Position numbers and translations under genes: made by a program. The notes beneath the pieces were generated by a model. The model did not search any database, had not been told where the DNA came from, and saw only the letters and a list, made by a program, of their open reading frames with translations. 40,565 nt of DNA from Mucinivorans sp036654415. GTDB taxonomy: Bacteria; Bacteroidota; Bacteroidia; Bacteroidales; Rikenellaceae. Shown piece after piece: positions 6,836-15,980 of the stretch; the stretch's first letter is position 1, and each line of letters begins with the position of its first letter. Location: contig JAVVSB010000014.1 of NCBI GenBank assembly GCA_036654415.1, forward strand, positions 1 to 40,565, in the 5' to 3' direction.

Positions 6836-9800
6836 ATGAAAAATTTGATTTTTGAAGCGATACATAGGCGAGGCCTTATGTTCGTACTCTTTGCTCTATT
6901 GGGGGTGGTGGGTTACTACTGCTGGACAAGACTTTCAATCGATGCCTATCCCGACATTGCCGATGTAACAGTGCAAGTAGTGACACAGGTGCCTGGATTG
7001 GCTGCCGAAGAGATTGAACAACAGATAAGCATACCCATCGAGCGTGCCATGAATGGTATGCCATCCATGAAGGTGATGCGTAGCAAGAATACTTTTGGCC
7101 TATCGACAGTTATCATGGTTTTTGATGATGGCACGGATGACTACTGGGCTCGACAAAGGGTGCAGGAGAGGCTTACAGATGTGGATTTACCCTATGGCGC
7201 CGTGCCTGGACTCAATCCGCTAACCTCGCCCACGGGTGAGATTTTTCGATACATTATCGAGAGCCAGAACCACGACCTACGCCAAATCACAGACCTTCAC
7301 AAATGGGTGATTATCCCACACCTAAAGCAAGTAACTGGAGTGGCAGACGTGAGCAATTACGGCGGTATAACCACCCAATATCAGATTGAAATCGACCCCG
7401 CAAAGATGGAGCAGTACCATGTTTCACTAGGCGACATTACCGAAAAAATAGAAAAAAACAACCTCTCGGCTGGGGGTAGTATGTTATTTCACGGAGATTT
7501 AAGCTATGTTATTCGAGGAATAGGGCTGGTAAAGGGACTTGAAGATTTGGGTAACATAGTGGTCAAAACAGAAAACGGAGTGCCAATTTACCTCAACGAC
7601 ATTGGCACACTAAAGTATGGCGCACTGGAACGCAAAGGGGTGTTGGGTTTCACAGATGGTCAACGAGACTACTCGGATGCAGTGGAGGGTATAGTGCAAA
7701 TGTTGCGCCACCAGAATCCCTCACAAGTGTTGGAGGGGGTCAAAAAAGCAGTCGAGGAGCTCAATAATGAAATCCTACCTCAGGGGGTTTCAATTCACCC
7801 TTTTATGGATAGGACAGAGCTAGTGGAGACAACCCTAAACACAGTTTCACACACACTCATAGAGGGTATGGTGTTGGTCTTCTTGGTCTTGATACTATTT
7901 TTGGGTAGCTGGCGTGGAGCGGTTTTGGTGGTGGTGACCATCCCTTTTTCGCTACTGATAGCCTTTATCTTAATGAAGGTGACCGACATACCAGCCAATC
8001 TGCTTTCGCTTGGTGCCATTGACTTTGGTATCATAGTTGATGGAGCCATCGTGATGATGGAGACCATTCTCAAAAAACGAGAGAGTACACCCAACGAAGA
8101 GCTCACAAAAGAGGGGGTGATACGGCGCGCAACCGAGGTGGCTCGACCCATATTTTTCTCGACCCTGATTATCATCACCGCCTACATGCCACTTTTTGCC
8201 TTTGAACATATCGAACGCAAAATGTTTACCCCTATGGCCTACACAGTTGGCTACGCGCTTGTAGGGGCTCTATTGGTGGCTCTACTACTTATCCCTGGCC
8301 TGGCTTTTATATTCTATCGTATGCCGCGCAAGAGCTACAAAAATAGGTGGCTGGAGCGACTAACCGATATCTACCACCGCCAAATAAGCAGACTAATAGA
8401 CTCTCCACGCAAAATAATTGCCCCTTTGGCTCTAATTTTGATTGGTGCTGGAGTGCTCTCGATAACTGTAGGTAAGGACTTTTTACCACCATTGGACGAG
8501 GGTTCTATTTGGATTCAGGTGCAGTTGCCCCCTGGAATTTCGATTGAGCAGTCAAAAAAGATGGGGGCCGAACTACGAACCTCACTCAAGAAATTTGAAG
8601 AGGTATCGTATGTGATGACCCAAGTGGGGCGCGACGACGAGGGGGCGGAGTCATTTTCGCTCTCACATATCGAATGTGGTGTGGGGCTAAAACCATACAA
8701 AACATGGCAGAGCAACCGAACCAAAGGTGAACTCATTGAGGCCATGGATGCAGAACTAAAAAAGATACCAGGACTCTCTATCGGCTTTTCACAACCCATC
8801 ATCGATATGGTCATGGACCAGATTGCAGGCTCGCACAGCGACTTGGCAGTCAAAATATATGGTGATGATATTGTCCAGACACGACAAGTGGCTCAACAGA
8901 TTGAAAACGTCCTCAAACAGGTGCCTGGTGCCATGGACGTGGCCATAGACCAAGAACCTCCACTGCCACAACTACAAATCATTGCCGACCGCCAACGCAT
9001 TGCCCAATATGGACTAAATGTTTCGGATGTAACAGAGCTTATAGAACTGGCCATTGGAGGCAAGTCCGTTTCTCAGATTTTTGTGGGTAGCAAATCCTAT
9101 GATGTGATTTGTCGCTACAACGAAAATTACAGAAACACCCCCGAAAAGATTGGAGCCTTAATGCTCACAACCAATGAGGGTATTAAAATTCCACTCTCGC
9201 AGGTGGCGCAAATAAAGATGACCACAGGGGCCAGTACTATAACCCGCGAGATGAATGAGCGACACCTGACCGTGAGAGTCAACCTGAGAGGGGTGGACCT
9301 GACCACATTCTTGGGCAATGCCAACCGAGCCATTGCCAAAGGCGTAAAGTACGACCACCAAAGTGTGCATACAAAATGGGCTGGACAGTTTGAAAACCAA
9401 CACCGTGCCTACTCGCGTCTGGCCATAGTGGTCCCCTTGGCCTTGGCCATTATGCTACTGCTCTTGATTATCGCCACTGGCAAATTCCGTCAAGGGGCAA
9501 CACTAATGAGTATAGTGCCCTTGGCACTGTTTGGCGGTATGTTGGCTCTGAATCTAAGAGGAATGACCCTCAACGTCTCCTCGGCAGTGGGCTTTATCGC
9601 CCTCTTCGGGGTGGCCATACAGAATGGAGTTATTATGATTTCACACATTAACCATCTACGTAAAGAGAGTGATATACCTTTGAAACAGGCCGTCACCGAC
9701 GGAGCAAAACACCGTTTTCGCCCGATACTAATGACCGCATCGGTGGCTATTTTGGGGCTGCTACCAGCTTCACTCTCCACGGGCATAGGCTCGGATGTAC

Positions 9801-9922
9801 AACGTCCACTGGCAACGGTAATTGTCTATGGACTGCTCTTTGCAACAGTTATCACCCTATATATTTTACCTACCATCTATTGTGCGGTAGAGAGCTATCA
9901 CTTAAAACGTAAACGCGAGTAA
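6836..9922 (+). CDS. Heavy-metal efflux RND pump (CzcA/CusA family)
   Basis: Proton-driven inner-membrane transporter of the HME-RND family, 1028 aa, full length. The start MKNLIFEAIHRR, the first periplasmic loop after TM1 and a TM2-6 block (about 340-500) are typical, and a second block follows at about 860-1020. The TM4 signature is DFGIIVDGAIVMME, with D396, D402 and E409. In the published HME subgroups DFG...DGA marks divalent-cation pumps (Zn/Co/Cd), while AIG...DAA marks Cu/Ag pumps, so divalent ions are more likely. It lies between adaptor and outer-membrane factor genes with gaps of 6-7 bp, so the three are surely one operon. Confidence 0.95.
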   Translation: MKNLIFEAIHRRGLMFVLFALLGVVGYYCWTRLSIDAYPDIADVTVQVVTQVPGLAAEEIEQQISIPIERAMNGMPSMKVMRSKNTFGLSTVIMVFDDGTDDYWARQRVQERLTDVDLPYGAVPGLNPLTSPTGEIFRYIIESQNHDLRQITDLHKWVIIPHLKQVTGVADVSNYGGITTQYQIEIDPAKMEQYHVSLGDITEKIEKNNLSAGGSMLFHGDLSYVIRGIGLVKGLEDLGNIVVKTENGVPIYLNDIGTLKYGALERKGVLGFTDGQRDYSDAVEGIVQMLRHQNPSQVLEGVKKAVEELNNEILPQGVSIHPFMDRTELVETTLNTVSHTLIEGMVLVFLVLILFLGSWRGAVLVVVTIPFSLLIAFILMKVTDIPANLLSLGAIDFGIIVDGAIVMMETILKKRESTPNEELTKEGVIRRATEVARPIFFSTLIIITAYMPLFAFEHIERKMFTPMAYTVGYALVGALLVALLLIPGLAFIFYRMPRKSYKNRWLERLTDIYHRQISRLIDSPRKIIAPLALILIGAGVLSITVGKDFLPPLDEGSIWIQVQLPPGISIEQSKKMGAELRTSLKKFEEVSYVMTQVGRDDEGAESFSLSHIECGVGLKPYKTWQSNRTKGELIEAMDAELKKIPGLSIGFSQPIIDMVMDQIAGSHSDLAVKIYGDDIVQTRQVAQQIENVLKQVPGAMDVAIDQEPPLPQLQIIADRQRIAQYGLNVSDVTELIELAIGGKSVSQIFVGSKSYDVICRYNENYRNTPEKIGALMLTTNEGIKIPLSQVAQIKMTTGASTITREMNERHLTVRVNLRGVDLTTFLGNANRAIAKGVKYDHQSVHTKWAGQFENQHRAYSRLAIVVPLALAIMLLLLIIATGKFRQGATLMSIVPLALFGGMLALNLRGMTLNVSSAVGFIALFGVAIQNGVIMISHINHLRKESDIPLKQAVTDGAKHRFRPILMTASVAILGLLPASLSTGIGSDVQRPLATVIVYGLLFATVITLYILPTIYCAVESYHLKRKRE

Positions 9923-9929
9923 AAACAAA

Positions 9930-11186
9930 ATGAAAAATATAATTATAATACTCCTTGCCATGAGCACCATTGAGGCCATGGCACAATTTAGGCAGCCGAT
10001 AAGTTACATCGATTATATGGTCAAGGTACAGAGCGAAAACCTGGCCTATGCAGCCCAAAAACTTGAAATCCCCATTGCACAAGCCAACCTCCGCGCGGCC
10101 AAAGTCTTCAACGACCCCACACTATCGGTGGAGTACGCCTACAACGACGACCACCGTATGCAGATGGGACAAGGGCTATCTGCTGGGCTGAGCAAAACTT
10201 TCTCACCTGGTAAACGGACGGCAAGAATAGGGCTGGCCAGTAGCGAAAAAGAGATGGCCATGGCGCTGCTCGATGACTTTTTTAATAACCTGCGTGCACA
10301 AGCTACGAGGGCCTATTTTGAAGCTGCCAAACAGGAGAGACTCTATGAACTGCAACTGAGCTCCTACAACAGTATCAATGAGCTGGCTAAAGCCGATAGC
10401 ATGAAATTCGTATTGGGCAAAATAACCAAAACCGATGCCATGCAAAGCCGATTGGAGGCAGGTATACTATACAATGAATTACTTAAAGCTCAGAGCAATA
10501 TGCAGGGAGCCTATGTGGCACTAAATGTACACTTGGGTAGCTTCAGAGCCGATACACTATATGTACCCACCGAGGAGGCAATAGAGGTTGGTCAGCGTGA
10601 TTTTAACTACAAGGAGTTACTATTAATAGCCTTGGAAAATCGTGCGGATTTGGTGGCAGCCATGAAAAATGTAGATGTGGCTAATAAGGCCTTGAAGCTG
10701 GTCCGACAAGAACGGAATATAGACCTAGATGTGTCACTGGGATACAACTACAACTCAGAGGTACGCAATGAGTTAGCCCCAGCACCAAAATTCAGTGGTA
10801 TGACACTGGGGGTGGGTATACCCCTAAAATTCTCGAACGCCAATAAGGGGGCCATACAAGCGGCCAGCTACAAAGCAGTTCAGGCCGAAAAACAATATCA
10901 ACAAGCACAGATAGAGGTACAAACTGAGCTCTCACAAAATTACAACGCCTACCGTTCATGCTGCCTTCAGGTCGAACTCTTCAACAAAAGTATGCTCGAC
11001 AAGGCCAAAGCTGTAATGGAGGGTAAACGATACAGTTATGGCCGTGGTGAGAGCTCACTATTGGAACTACTCAACGCCCAGCAGACCTACAACCAAGTAC
11101 AAGCGGTGTACATTGAGACGCTCTTTGGGCGTACACTCTCGCTTATTGACCTTGAACGTAGCGCGGGAATATGGGATATTGAGTAG
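9930..11186 (+). CDS. TolC-family outer membrane efflux protein (CusC/CzcC type)
   Basis: Outer-membrane channel subunit completing the tripartite metal efflux complex, 418 aa. The signal peptide ends near IEAMAQ (19). Two repeats of the outer membrane efflux protein domain are visible, about 25-205 and 220-410, each rich in Ala/Gln/Leu helices (for example LEIPIAQANLRAAKVFNDPTL and GRGESSLLELLNAQQTYNQV). There is no lipobox, unlike many CusC proteins. It is the last gene of the operon. No clear terminator follows; the next 158 bp are AT-rich and precede a sulfatase gene. Confidence 0.9.
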   Translation: MKNIIIILLAMSTIEAMAQFRQPISYIDYMVKVQSENLAYAAQKLEIPIAQANLRAAKVFNDPTLSVEYAYNDDHRMQMGQGLSAGLSKTFSPGKRTARIGLASSEKEMAMALLDDFFNNLRAQATRAYFEAAKQERLYELQLSSYNSINELAKADSMKFVLGKITKTDAMQSRLEAGILYNELLKAQSNMQGAYVALNVHLGSFRADTLYVPTEEAIEVGQRDFNYKELLLIALENRADLVAAMKNVDVANKALKLVRQERNIDLDVSLGYNYNSEVRNELAPAPKFSGMTLGVGIPLKFSNANKGAIQAASYKAVQAEKQYQQAQIEVQTELSQNYNAYRSCCLQVELFNKSMLDKAKAVMEGKRYSYGRGESSLLELLNAQQTYNQVQAVYIETLFGRTLSLIDLERSAGIWDIE

Positions 11187-11295
11187 CCATTAATTTAAAC
11201 AAACAGATTCTCAATATATTTATCTAATAATTAACATAGTACAATATTATCAAAAATAAATAATAGACCAGACCACGAACTAATAAATCTTTGTG

Positions 11296-11303
11296 TAAAT
11301 TTG
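11296..11303 (+). promoter_or_regulatory. Possible -7 box of the sulfatase gene
   Basis: TAAATTTG fits TAnnTTTG and lies 41 bp before the preferred ATG (11345). No matching -33 element was found. A 9-bp match, AAACAGATT (11201-11209 region) with AATCTGTTT (11321-11330 region), forms a long-range inverted repeat across this intergenic stretch, of unknown meaning. Confidence 0.35.
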
Positions 11304-11344
11304 CGTTCATATCATTTGATAATCTGTTTAAATTTATTAGTAAA

Positions 11345-12688
11345 ATGAAACTTTCATCTGCTCTTTTACCTGCCATGGTGCTTTGTCCAGCTATGCTCGC
11401 TGCCCAAAATCAACAACAAAAGCCGAATATAGTGCTCTTTTTTGTTGATGATTTCGGTTACAATGACCTTGGATTTAGGAATTCAAGTTTCATGACACCA
11501 AACATTGATTACTTTGCCAAAAACAATATCAATTTTACGGCCGCCTATGTGCCTTCACCAACCTCAAGCCCATCGCGCGCAGGGCTACTAACGGGGCAAT
11601 ACCCGATACGGGCTGGCTTAATACGCCATATTAGCGAATACCCCAAAGATATTCATAATGGCAGCCATTATGAACTGTGGGACCAAGACCCTGGAGCGAA
11701 ATACAACATCAAGGAGTTGACTCTCGACAAGCGCACCTTTGCTTCAGCCCTCAAGGAGTATGGATACACCACCTACCATGTGGGTAAATGGCACCTAGGA
11801 CGCGCAGCCTACTACCCCAATAAACATGGCTTTGATTCGATGGTGGGGCAGTCTGACTTAGGGGGAGTTTACTCTTTCTTTCCTCCATACTACGAAAATA
11901 AAGAGCATGACTCAACGGGGAAGTACTTAACCGATATGCTCACCGAAGAGGCTGTGTCAGTAATTGAAAAACACAACTACCAAAAATCGCCACTACTACT
12001 CTATTTGGCTCATTACGCCACACACGCCCCATATGTGGCCAAAGAGGCTATGGTGGAAAAATATAAAGCTAAGGGGTTAAACAATCAATATGCTATCTAT
12101 CACGCAATGGTGGAGTCAATGGACTCTTCGTTTGGAGCGGTAATAGAAAGTTTAAAAGACAAAGGAGTATATGACAATACGATAGTGGTCTTTGTTTCGG
12201 ACCAAGGTGGAAATTTTGATAATTCGCCACTCAAAGGAGGCAAGAACGACTGGCCACTACATGAGGGTGGTGCCCGCGTACCCCTCTTTATACACTACGG
12301 TGGTGGTGTGGCTCCGAGAGAAGTGAATGAGCGCGTGAGTACGATGGATTTATACCCCACTTTTATGGAACTAGCCTCACACAAAGCGTACCACCAAAAA
12401 GAGATAGATGGCATATCACTGCTGCCAACGCTACTTGGAGGCAGGCCCAAAGAACGGCCACTGTTCGCCTATCGTAGCTACGACAACCAATTTGCCTCGG
12501 TCATCCATCGTGAAATGAAGTATATAATCACACGTGATGGCAATGACATAATGTACGACCTGATAAACGACCCTAAGGAGACAACCAACCTAAGAGGGAA
12601 CGCACAATATGCTGCCAAAGAGAAGGTACTAAAAAAGCTTATAGATGGATTTCTGAAAAAATACGAGACCATGCTTTATACCCAGTAA
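11345..12688 (+). CDS. Secreted sulfatase, Ser-type formylglycine
   Basis: Sulfatase of the S1 (alkaline-phosphatase-like) family, predicted to remove sulfate esters from host glycans. The start was set at MKLSSALLPA (11345), which gives a clean signal peptide ending LAAQ (21). An upstream TTG in frame would add an implausible leader. Metal ligands appear in D35-D36 (FFVDDFG). The modified residue is Ser74 in S-S-P-S-R followed by AGLLTG, so an anaerobic sulfatase-maturating radical SAM enzyme is needed; none is in the window. HVGKWHLG and a second metal site near VFVSDQGGN are also present. The length, 447 aa, is typical. The exact substrate subfamily cannot be fixed by eye. Confidence 0.9.
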   Translation: MKLSSALLPAMVLCPAMLAAQNQQQKPNIVLFFVDDFGYNDLGFRNSSFMTPNIDYFAKNNINFTAAYVPSPTSSPSRAGLLTGQYPIRAGLIRHISEYPKDIHNGSHYELWDQDPGAKYNIKELTLDKRTFASALKEYGYTTYHVGKWHLGRAAYYPNKHGFDSMVGQSDLGGVYSFFPPYYENKEHDSTGKYLTDMLTEEAVSVIEKHNYQKSPLLLYLAHYATHAPYVAKEAMVEKYKAKGLNNQYAIYHAMVESMDSSFGAVIESLKDKGVYDNTIVVFVSDQGGNFDNSPLKGGKNDWPLHEGGARVPLFIHYGGGVAPREVNERVSTMDLYPTFMELASHKAYHQKEIDGISLLPTLLGGRPKERPLFAYRSYDNQFASVIHREMKYIITRDGNDIMYDLINDPKETTNLRGNAQYAAKEKVLKKLIDGFLKKYETMLYTQ

Positions 12689-12703
12689 TTAAGAATAATA
12701 TTG

Positions 12704-12711
12704 TACCTTTG
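12704..12711 (+). promoter_or_regulatory. Putative -7 box of the gmd operon
   Basis: TACCTTTG fits TAnnTTTG, 48 bp before the gmd ATG and just after the sulfatase stop. No strong -33 box is seen. Confidence 0.45.
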
Positions 12712-12759
12712 TCTGGTAGAATTCAGCCCAAGAAAAGGTAAATTAATATAATTCAGTAA

Positions 12760-13896
12760 ATGAAAACAGCACTTATTACAGGTATAACGGGACAAGATGG
12801 TGCATATTTGGCCGAGTTTCTCTTAAAAAAAGGGTATATCGTACACGGCATCAAGCGGCGCAGCTCCTCTTTTAATACCGAACGAATAGACCACCTCTAC
12901 CAAGACCCACACGTGGCTGAACGCAGACTGTTCTTGCACTACGGCGATATGACCGACTCGATGAACCTGACCAGTATTGTGCAAAAGGTGCAACCTGACG
13001 AGATATATAACCTTGCGGCCATGAGCCATGTACACGTCTCGTTCGACACCCCAGAATACACGGCCAACGCTGATGGTGTGGGTATGTTGCGTCTATTGGA
13101 GGCCGTACGGCTGCTGGGAATGACCCAGAAAACACGCATCTACCAAGCCTCGACATCTGAGCTCTACGGTTTAGTGCAGCAGACCCCACAAAGCGAGACC
13201 ACCCCATTCTACCCACGTAGCCCATACGCTGTGGCCAAACTCTATGCCTACTGGATTACGGTAAACTACCGTCAGGCCTACAGTATGCACGCCTCGAATG
13301 GGATACTTTTTAACCACGAATCACCCCTGCGTGGCGAGACCTTTGTCACACGTAAAATAACCCGTGGAGCTGCTAAAATAGCATTAGGGCAACAGGAGTG
13401 TATCTTTTTGGGTAACCTTAGCGCAAAGCGAGATTGGGGCCACGCCAAGGACTATATTAAAGCCATGTGGCTAATATTGCAACAAGAGAAGGCCGATGAC
13501 TATGTAATTGCCACAGGTGTGACCACGCAAGTGCGAGAATTTGTGGGCATAGCCTTTGATTATATGGGTATTAAGATTAGGTTTTCTGGTGAAGGGCTTA
13601 CAGAAACTGGGACAGTGAAGTCCATTGACCAGGACCGCTTTAAGGCCACAGTAGGGCAACCATGCCATCTGAGTATAGGACAACAGGTGGTGGCCGTGGA
13701 CCCGAAATATTTCCGTCCCACCGAGGTTGAGATGTTACTAGGTGACCCCTCTAAAGCCAAGAGAGTGCTAGGTTGGAAGCCTGAATATGACCTAAAAACA
13801 TTGGCCCAAGAGATGATGGCCTCGGATATAAAACTGATGAAAAAAGAGGCCTATCTGGCCGCGGGAGGATACAAAACTTTAAATTATTTTGAATAG
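12760..13896 (+). CDS. gmd: GDP-mannose 4,6-dehydratase
   Basis: Cytoplasmic short-chain dehydrogenase that converts GDP-D-mannose to GDP-4-keto-6-deoxymannose, the precursor of GDP-L-fucose and other deoxyhexoses. It has 378 aa, the usual length. The NADP-binding motif is TGITGQDG (7-14). The family segment KRRSSSFNTERID is at 32-44, and the catalytic residues lie in STSELYG (T132/E134) and Y156-x3-K160 (SPYAVAK). The usual partner, GDP-fucose synthase (fcl), is not beside it; the next gene is an outer-membrane barrel protein with no gap. It probably supplies surface polysaccharide or glycoprotein fucosylation. Confidence 0.95.
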   Translation: MKTALITGITGQDGAYLAEFLLKKGYIVHGIKRRSSSFNTERIDHLYQDPHVAERRLFLHYGDMTDSMNLTSIVQKVQPDEIYNLAAMSHVHVSFDTPEYTANADGVGMLRLLEAVRLLGMTQKTRIYQASTSELYGLVQQTPQSETTPFYPRSPYAVAKLYAYWITVNYRQAYSMHASNGILFNHESPLRGETFVTRKITRGAAKIALGQQECIFLGNLSAKRDWGHAKDYIKAMWLILQQEKADDYVIATGVTTQVREFVGIAFDYMGIKIRFSGEGLTETGTVKSIDQDRFKATVGQPCHLSIGQQVVAVDPKYFRPTEVEMLLGDPSKAKRVLGWKPEYDLKTLAQEMMASDIKLMKKEAYLAAGGYKTLNYFE

Positions 13897-14481
13897 ATGA
13901 AAAAACTATTAGCCACAGTGTTGCTATTGTTGACAATAATGACAGCCACGAGCCAAACATACATCAAGACCAACGCCCTCTATTGGGCGGTATTGGTGCC
14001 CAACGTATCACTAGAGACCCGTATGGCCAAACACTTTAGCTTTAATGGTGATTTCGCCATCTCGCTTTGGGAGAATATAGGCGGCCGAAAACTCAAAGGC
14101 ACACAGAGCAGTATTGAATTCAGATACTACCCAAAAGAGGCCTTCAAAGGCTTTTATGCGGGTGTCTATGGCGGCTTTGACACCTATCAGGTGAGCAAGT
14201 GGGACCACACCAATAACGAACTGCAACACGGCATAGGTTATGCTGTGGGGTTGACACTGGGCTACCAGCTCAAGATAGCCAAGAGGTGGAATATGGACTT
14301 TTACCTAGCGGGAGGTTGGCACTTAGGCCAATATTGGGGCGAAAGACTTTTGCCAGATGGGACAACCGAGATGTATGCCCCATGGAATAAAAGTGGCGAA
14401 TGGATTCCATATAAGGCAGGTGTGACCTTCGCCTATCGCTTGACATCAAATAAACGTATGCATAAAAGATTTGGACTATGA
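13897..14481 (+). CDS. DUF3575 outer-membrane beta-barrel protein
   Basis: Protein of 194 aa with a signal peptide (ends TATSQT, about 20). The opening IKTNALYWAVLVPNVSLE and alternating polar/aromatic strands (WNMDFYLAGGWHLGQY, GVTFAYRL) match the DUF3575 family of small Bacteroidota barrels. Function is unknown; some relatives are encoded beside fimbrial genes. The ATG follows the gmd stop codon directly (TAGATG), and the stop overlaps the sialidase start, so it is translationally coupled on both sides. Confidence 0.75.
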   Translation: MKKLLATVLLLLTIMTATSQTYIKTNALYWAVLVPNVSLETRMAKHFSFNGDFAISLWENIGGRKLKGTQSSIEFRYYPKEAFKGFYAGVYGGFDTYQVSKWDHTNNELQHGIGYAVGLTLGYQLKIAKRWNMDFYLAGGWHLGQYWGERLLPDGTTEMYAPWNKSGEWIPYKAGVTFAYRLTSNKRMHKRFGL

Positions 14482-15977
14482 ACATGAAAAAAACACTATT
14501 TTTGCTGCTCGCGCTATGGTCGCTTGAGGCTTCAGCACAACAACTCATTCTCACAGAACCAACCAACAAAAACGACAAGCTATCCTATAGTTTTGTTGTA
14601 AAGTCGGAACATTGCGCTTTGCAGGCGCAAAGTATAGCCGCAAAAATAGAAGATTTACTCTCAGATAGAGAGATAGCCATTCGTAACACACCAAAATTAG
14701 ATACCCTATCGGATGTAGTTATTACCATCCCAAAAGAGGGGGTAATGGTTATAGACGGACAAGAGATTCGTTACACAAACCTTGACCAAGCCTCAGCCAA
14801 AGCGGCAAAATTTTTGGACCAACGGTTCAGCACAGTTGGCAGCCCCACATACTCAACGCTCTGGCAGTGGGGCCAGGGGGGATATGGAGCCTACCGTATT
14901 CCATCGGTTGTGGCTCTGCCCAATGGTAATATTGTGGCTTTCATAGAGGCTCGTGCCCACTCAAAGCACGACCAAGCCGAAAACGACATTATAGCAAAAA
15001 TTAGCCAGGATGGGGGACGAAGCTGGAGCGAGCAGATTATGGTGGCCCAGGCTGGCGGAGCAAGCCTCAACAACCCATGCGCGGTATATGTGGAGCAAGA
15101 CCACAAGATAATTCTACTCTACCAATATTATCCTCAAAACATCACCGAGGGCAGTTCGGCAGTGGGGGTGCAGGGCGACAATATTTCGAGGGTGTTTACG
15201 GTTGAAAGCATGGATGGCGGCCGCACCTGGTCAGCACCAAAAGATATAACTGTACAGGCCAAGCACCCAGAGGCCAACTCAATATGTAGCGGTCCAGGTG
15301 CAGCCATAAGGCTAAGCCAAGGTGAGCATAAAGGGAGAATAGTGGTTCCTTTTAACGCCAATGGGTCAACCCGTTGGTTCAACTACCTACTATATTCAGA
15401 CGACAGGGGCCTCAATTGGCAGATTGCCCCTGGAGAGTCGGGCTATGGCACCAACGAGAGCCAAATTGTAGAAATTGGTGACGGCGAATTATTGATGAAT
15501 ACCCGTTCACACCGTTACCCTCAAGACACACTATACACAGCACCTAAGGGTTGGAATCCATGGAATTTTGAGAAGGTGACACGTAACCGTGCCAATATAC
15601 GTATTGCAATGAAGGGCGACAGCACCATCTGGATTGGGACAAAAGTACAAGAAAATCTACCTGACCCAACTTGCCAGGGGTCAATAATCCGTATCGGCAA
15701 AATATTGTTGCTTTCGAACCCAGCCTCTCAATACACCGTGACACGAGAAGGACGCGCCTACGGACAGACACCTCCCATGCGCATAAATGGCACTGTGAAG
15801 GTGAGCCACGACTGGGGCAAGACTTGGGACAGAAGTAAAAGAATCTATGGAGACCGCTTAACTGAGTTTCAATACTCGGTCTTGGTGGATTTGGGTCACG
15901 GGAAAGTGGGCTGCCTATTCGAGGCTGGAACTGAAATTAAATTTGCCTCCTTCGACCTAAAATGGCTACTAAAATAG
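14478..15977 (+). CDS. Exo-alpha-sialidase (GH33)
   Basis: Exported sialidase that releases terminal sialic acid from host glycans, about 499 aa. The signal peptide ends ASAQ (21). The start could also be the ATG at 14484. An N-terminal beta domain (about 22-120) precedes the six-bladed propeller. The arginine of the RIP motif is R140 (YRIPS). Asp boxes are seen at SQDGGRSW (176-183), SMDGGRTW (244-251), SDDRGLNW (307-314) and SHDWGKTW (443-450). E328 in NESQ and Y466 fit the catalytic Glu/Tyr positions. It overlaps the DUF3575 stop by 4 bp (ATGA). No sialic acid transport or catabolism gene is in the window. Confidence 0.93.
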   Translation: MNMKKTLFLLLALWSLEASAQQLILTEPTNKNDKLSYSFVVKSEHCALQAQSIAAKIEDLLSDREIAIRNTPKLDTLSDVVITIPKEGVMVIDGQEIRYTNLDQASAKAAKFLDQRFSTVGSPTYSTLWQWGQGGYGAYRIPSVVALPNGNIVAFIEARAHSKHDQAENDIIAKISQDGGRSWSEQIMVAQAGGASLNNPCAVYVEQDHKIILLYQYYPQNITEGSSAVGVQGDNISRVFTVESMDGGRTWSAPKDITVQAKHPEANSICSGPGAAIRLSQGEHKGRIVVPFNANGSTRWFNYLLYSDDRGLNWQIAPGESGYGTNESQIVEIGDGELLMNTRSHRYPQDTLYTAPKGWNPWNFEKVTRNRANIRIAMKGDSTIWIGTKVQENLPDPTCQGSIIRIGKILLLSNPASQYTVTREGRAYGQTPPMRINGTVKVSHDWGKTWDRSKRIYGDRLTEFQYSVLVDLGHGKVGCLFEAGTEIKFASFDLKWLLK

Positions 15978-15980
15978 GGT

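Noticed and set aside
11291..11344. Extended sulfatase start at a TTG
   Set aside because: It would put 18 extra residues before a good signal peptide and overlaps a likely promoter box; the ATG at 11345 is better.
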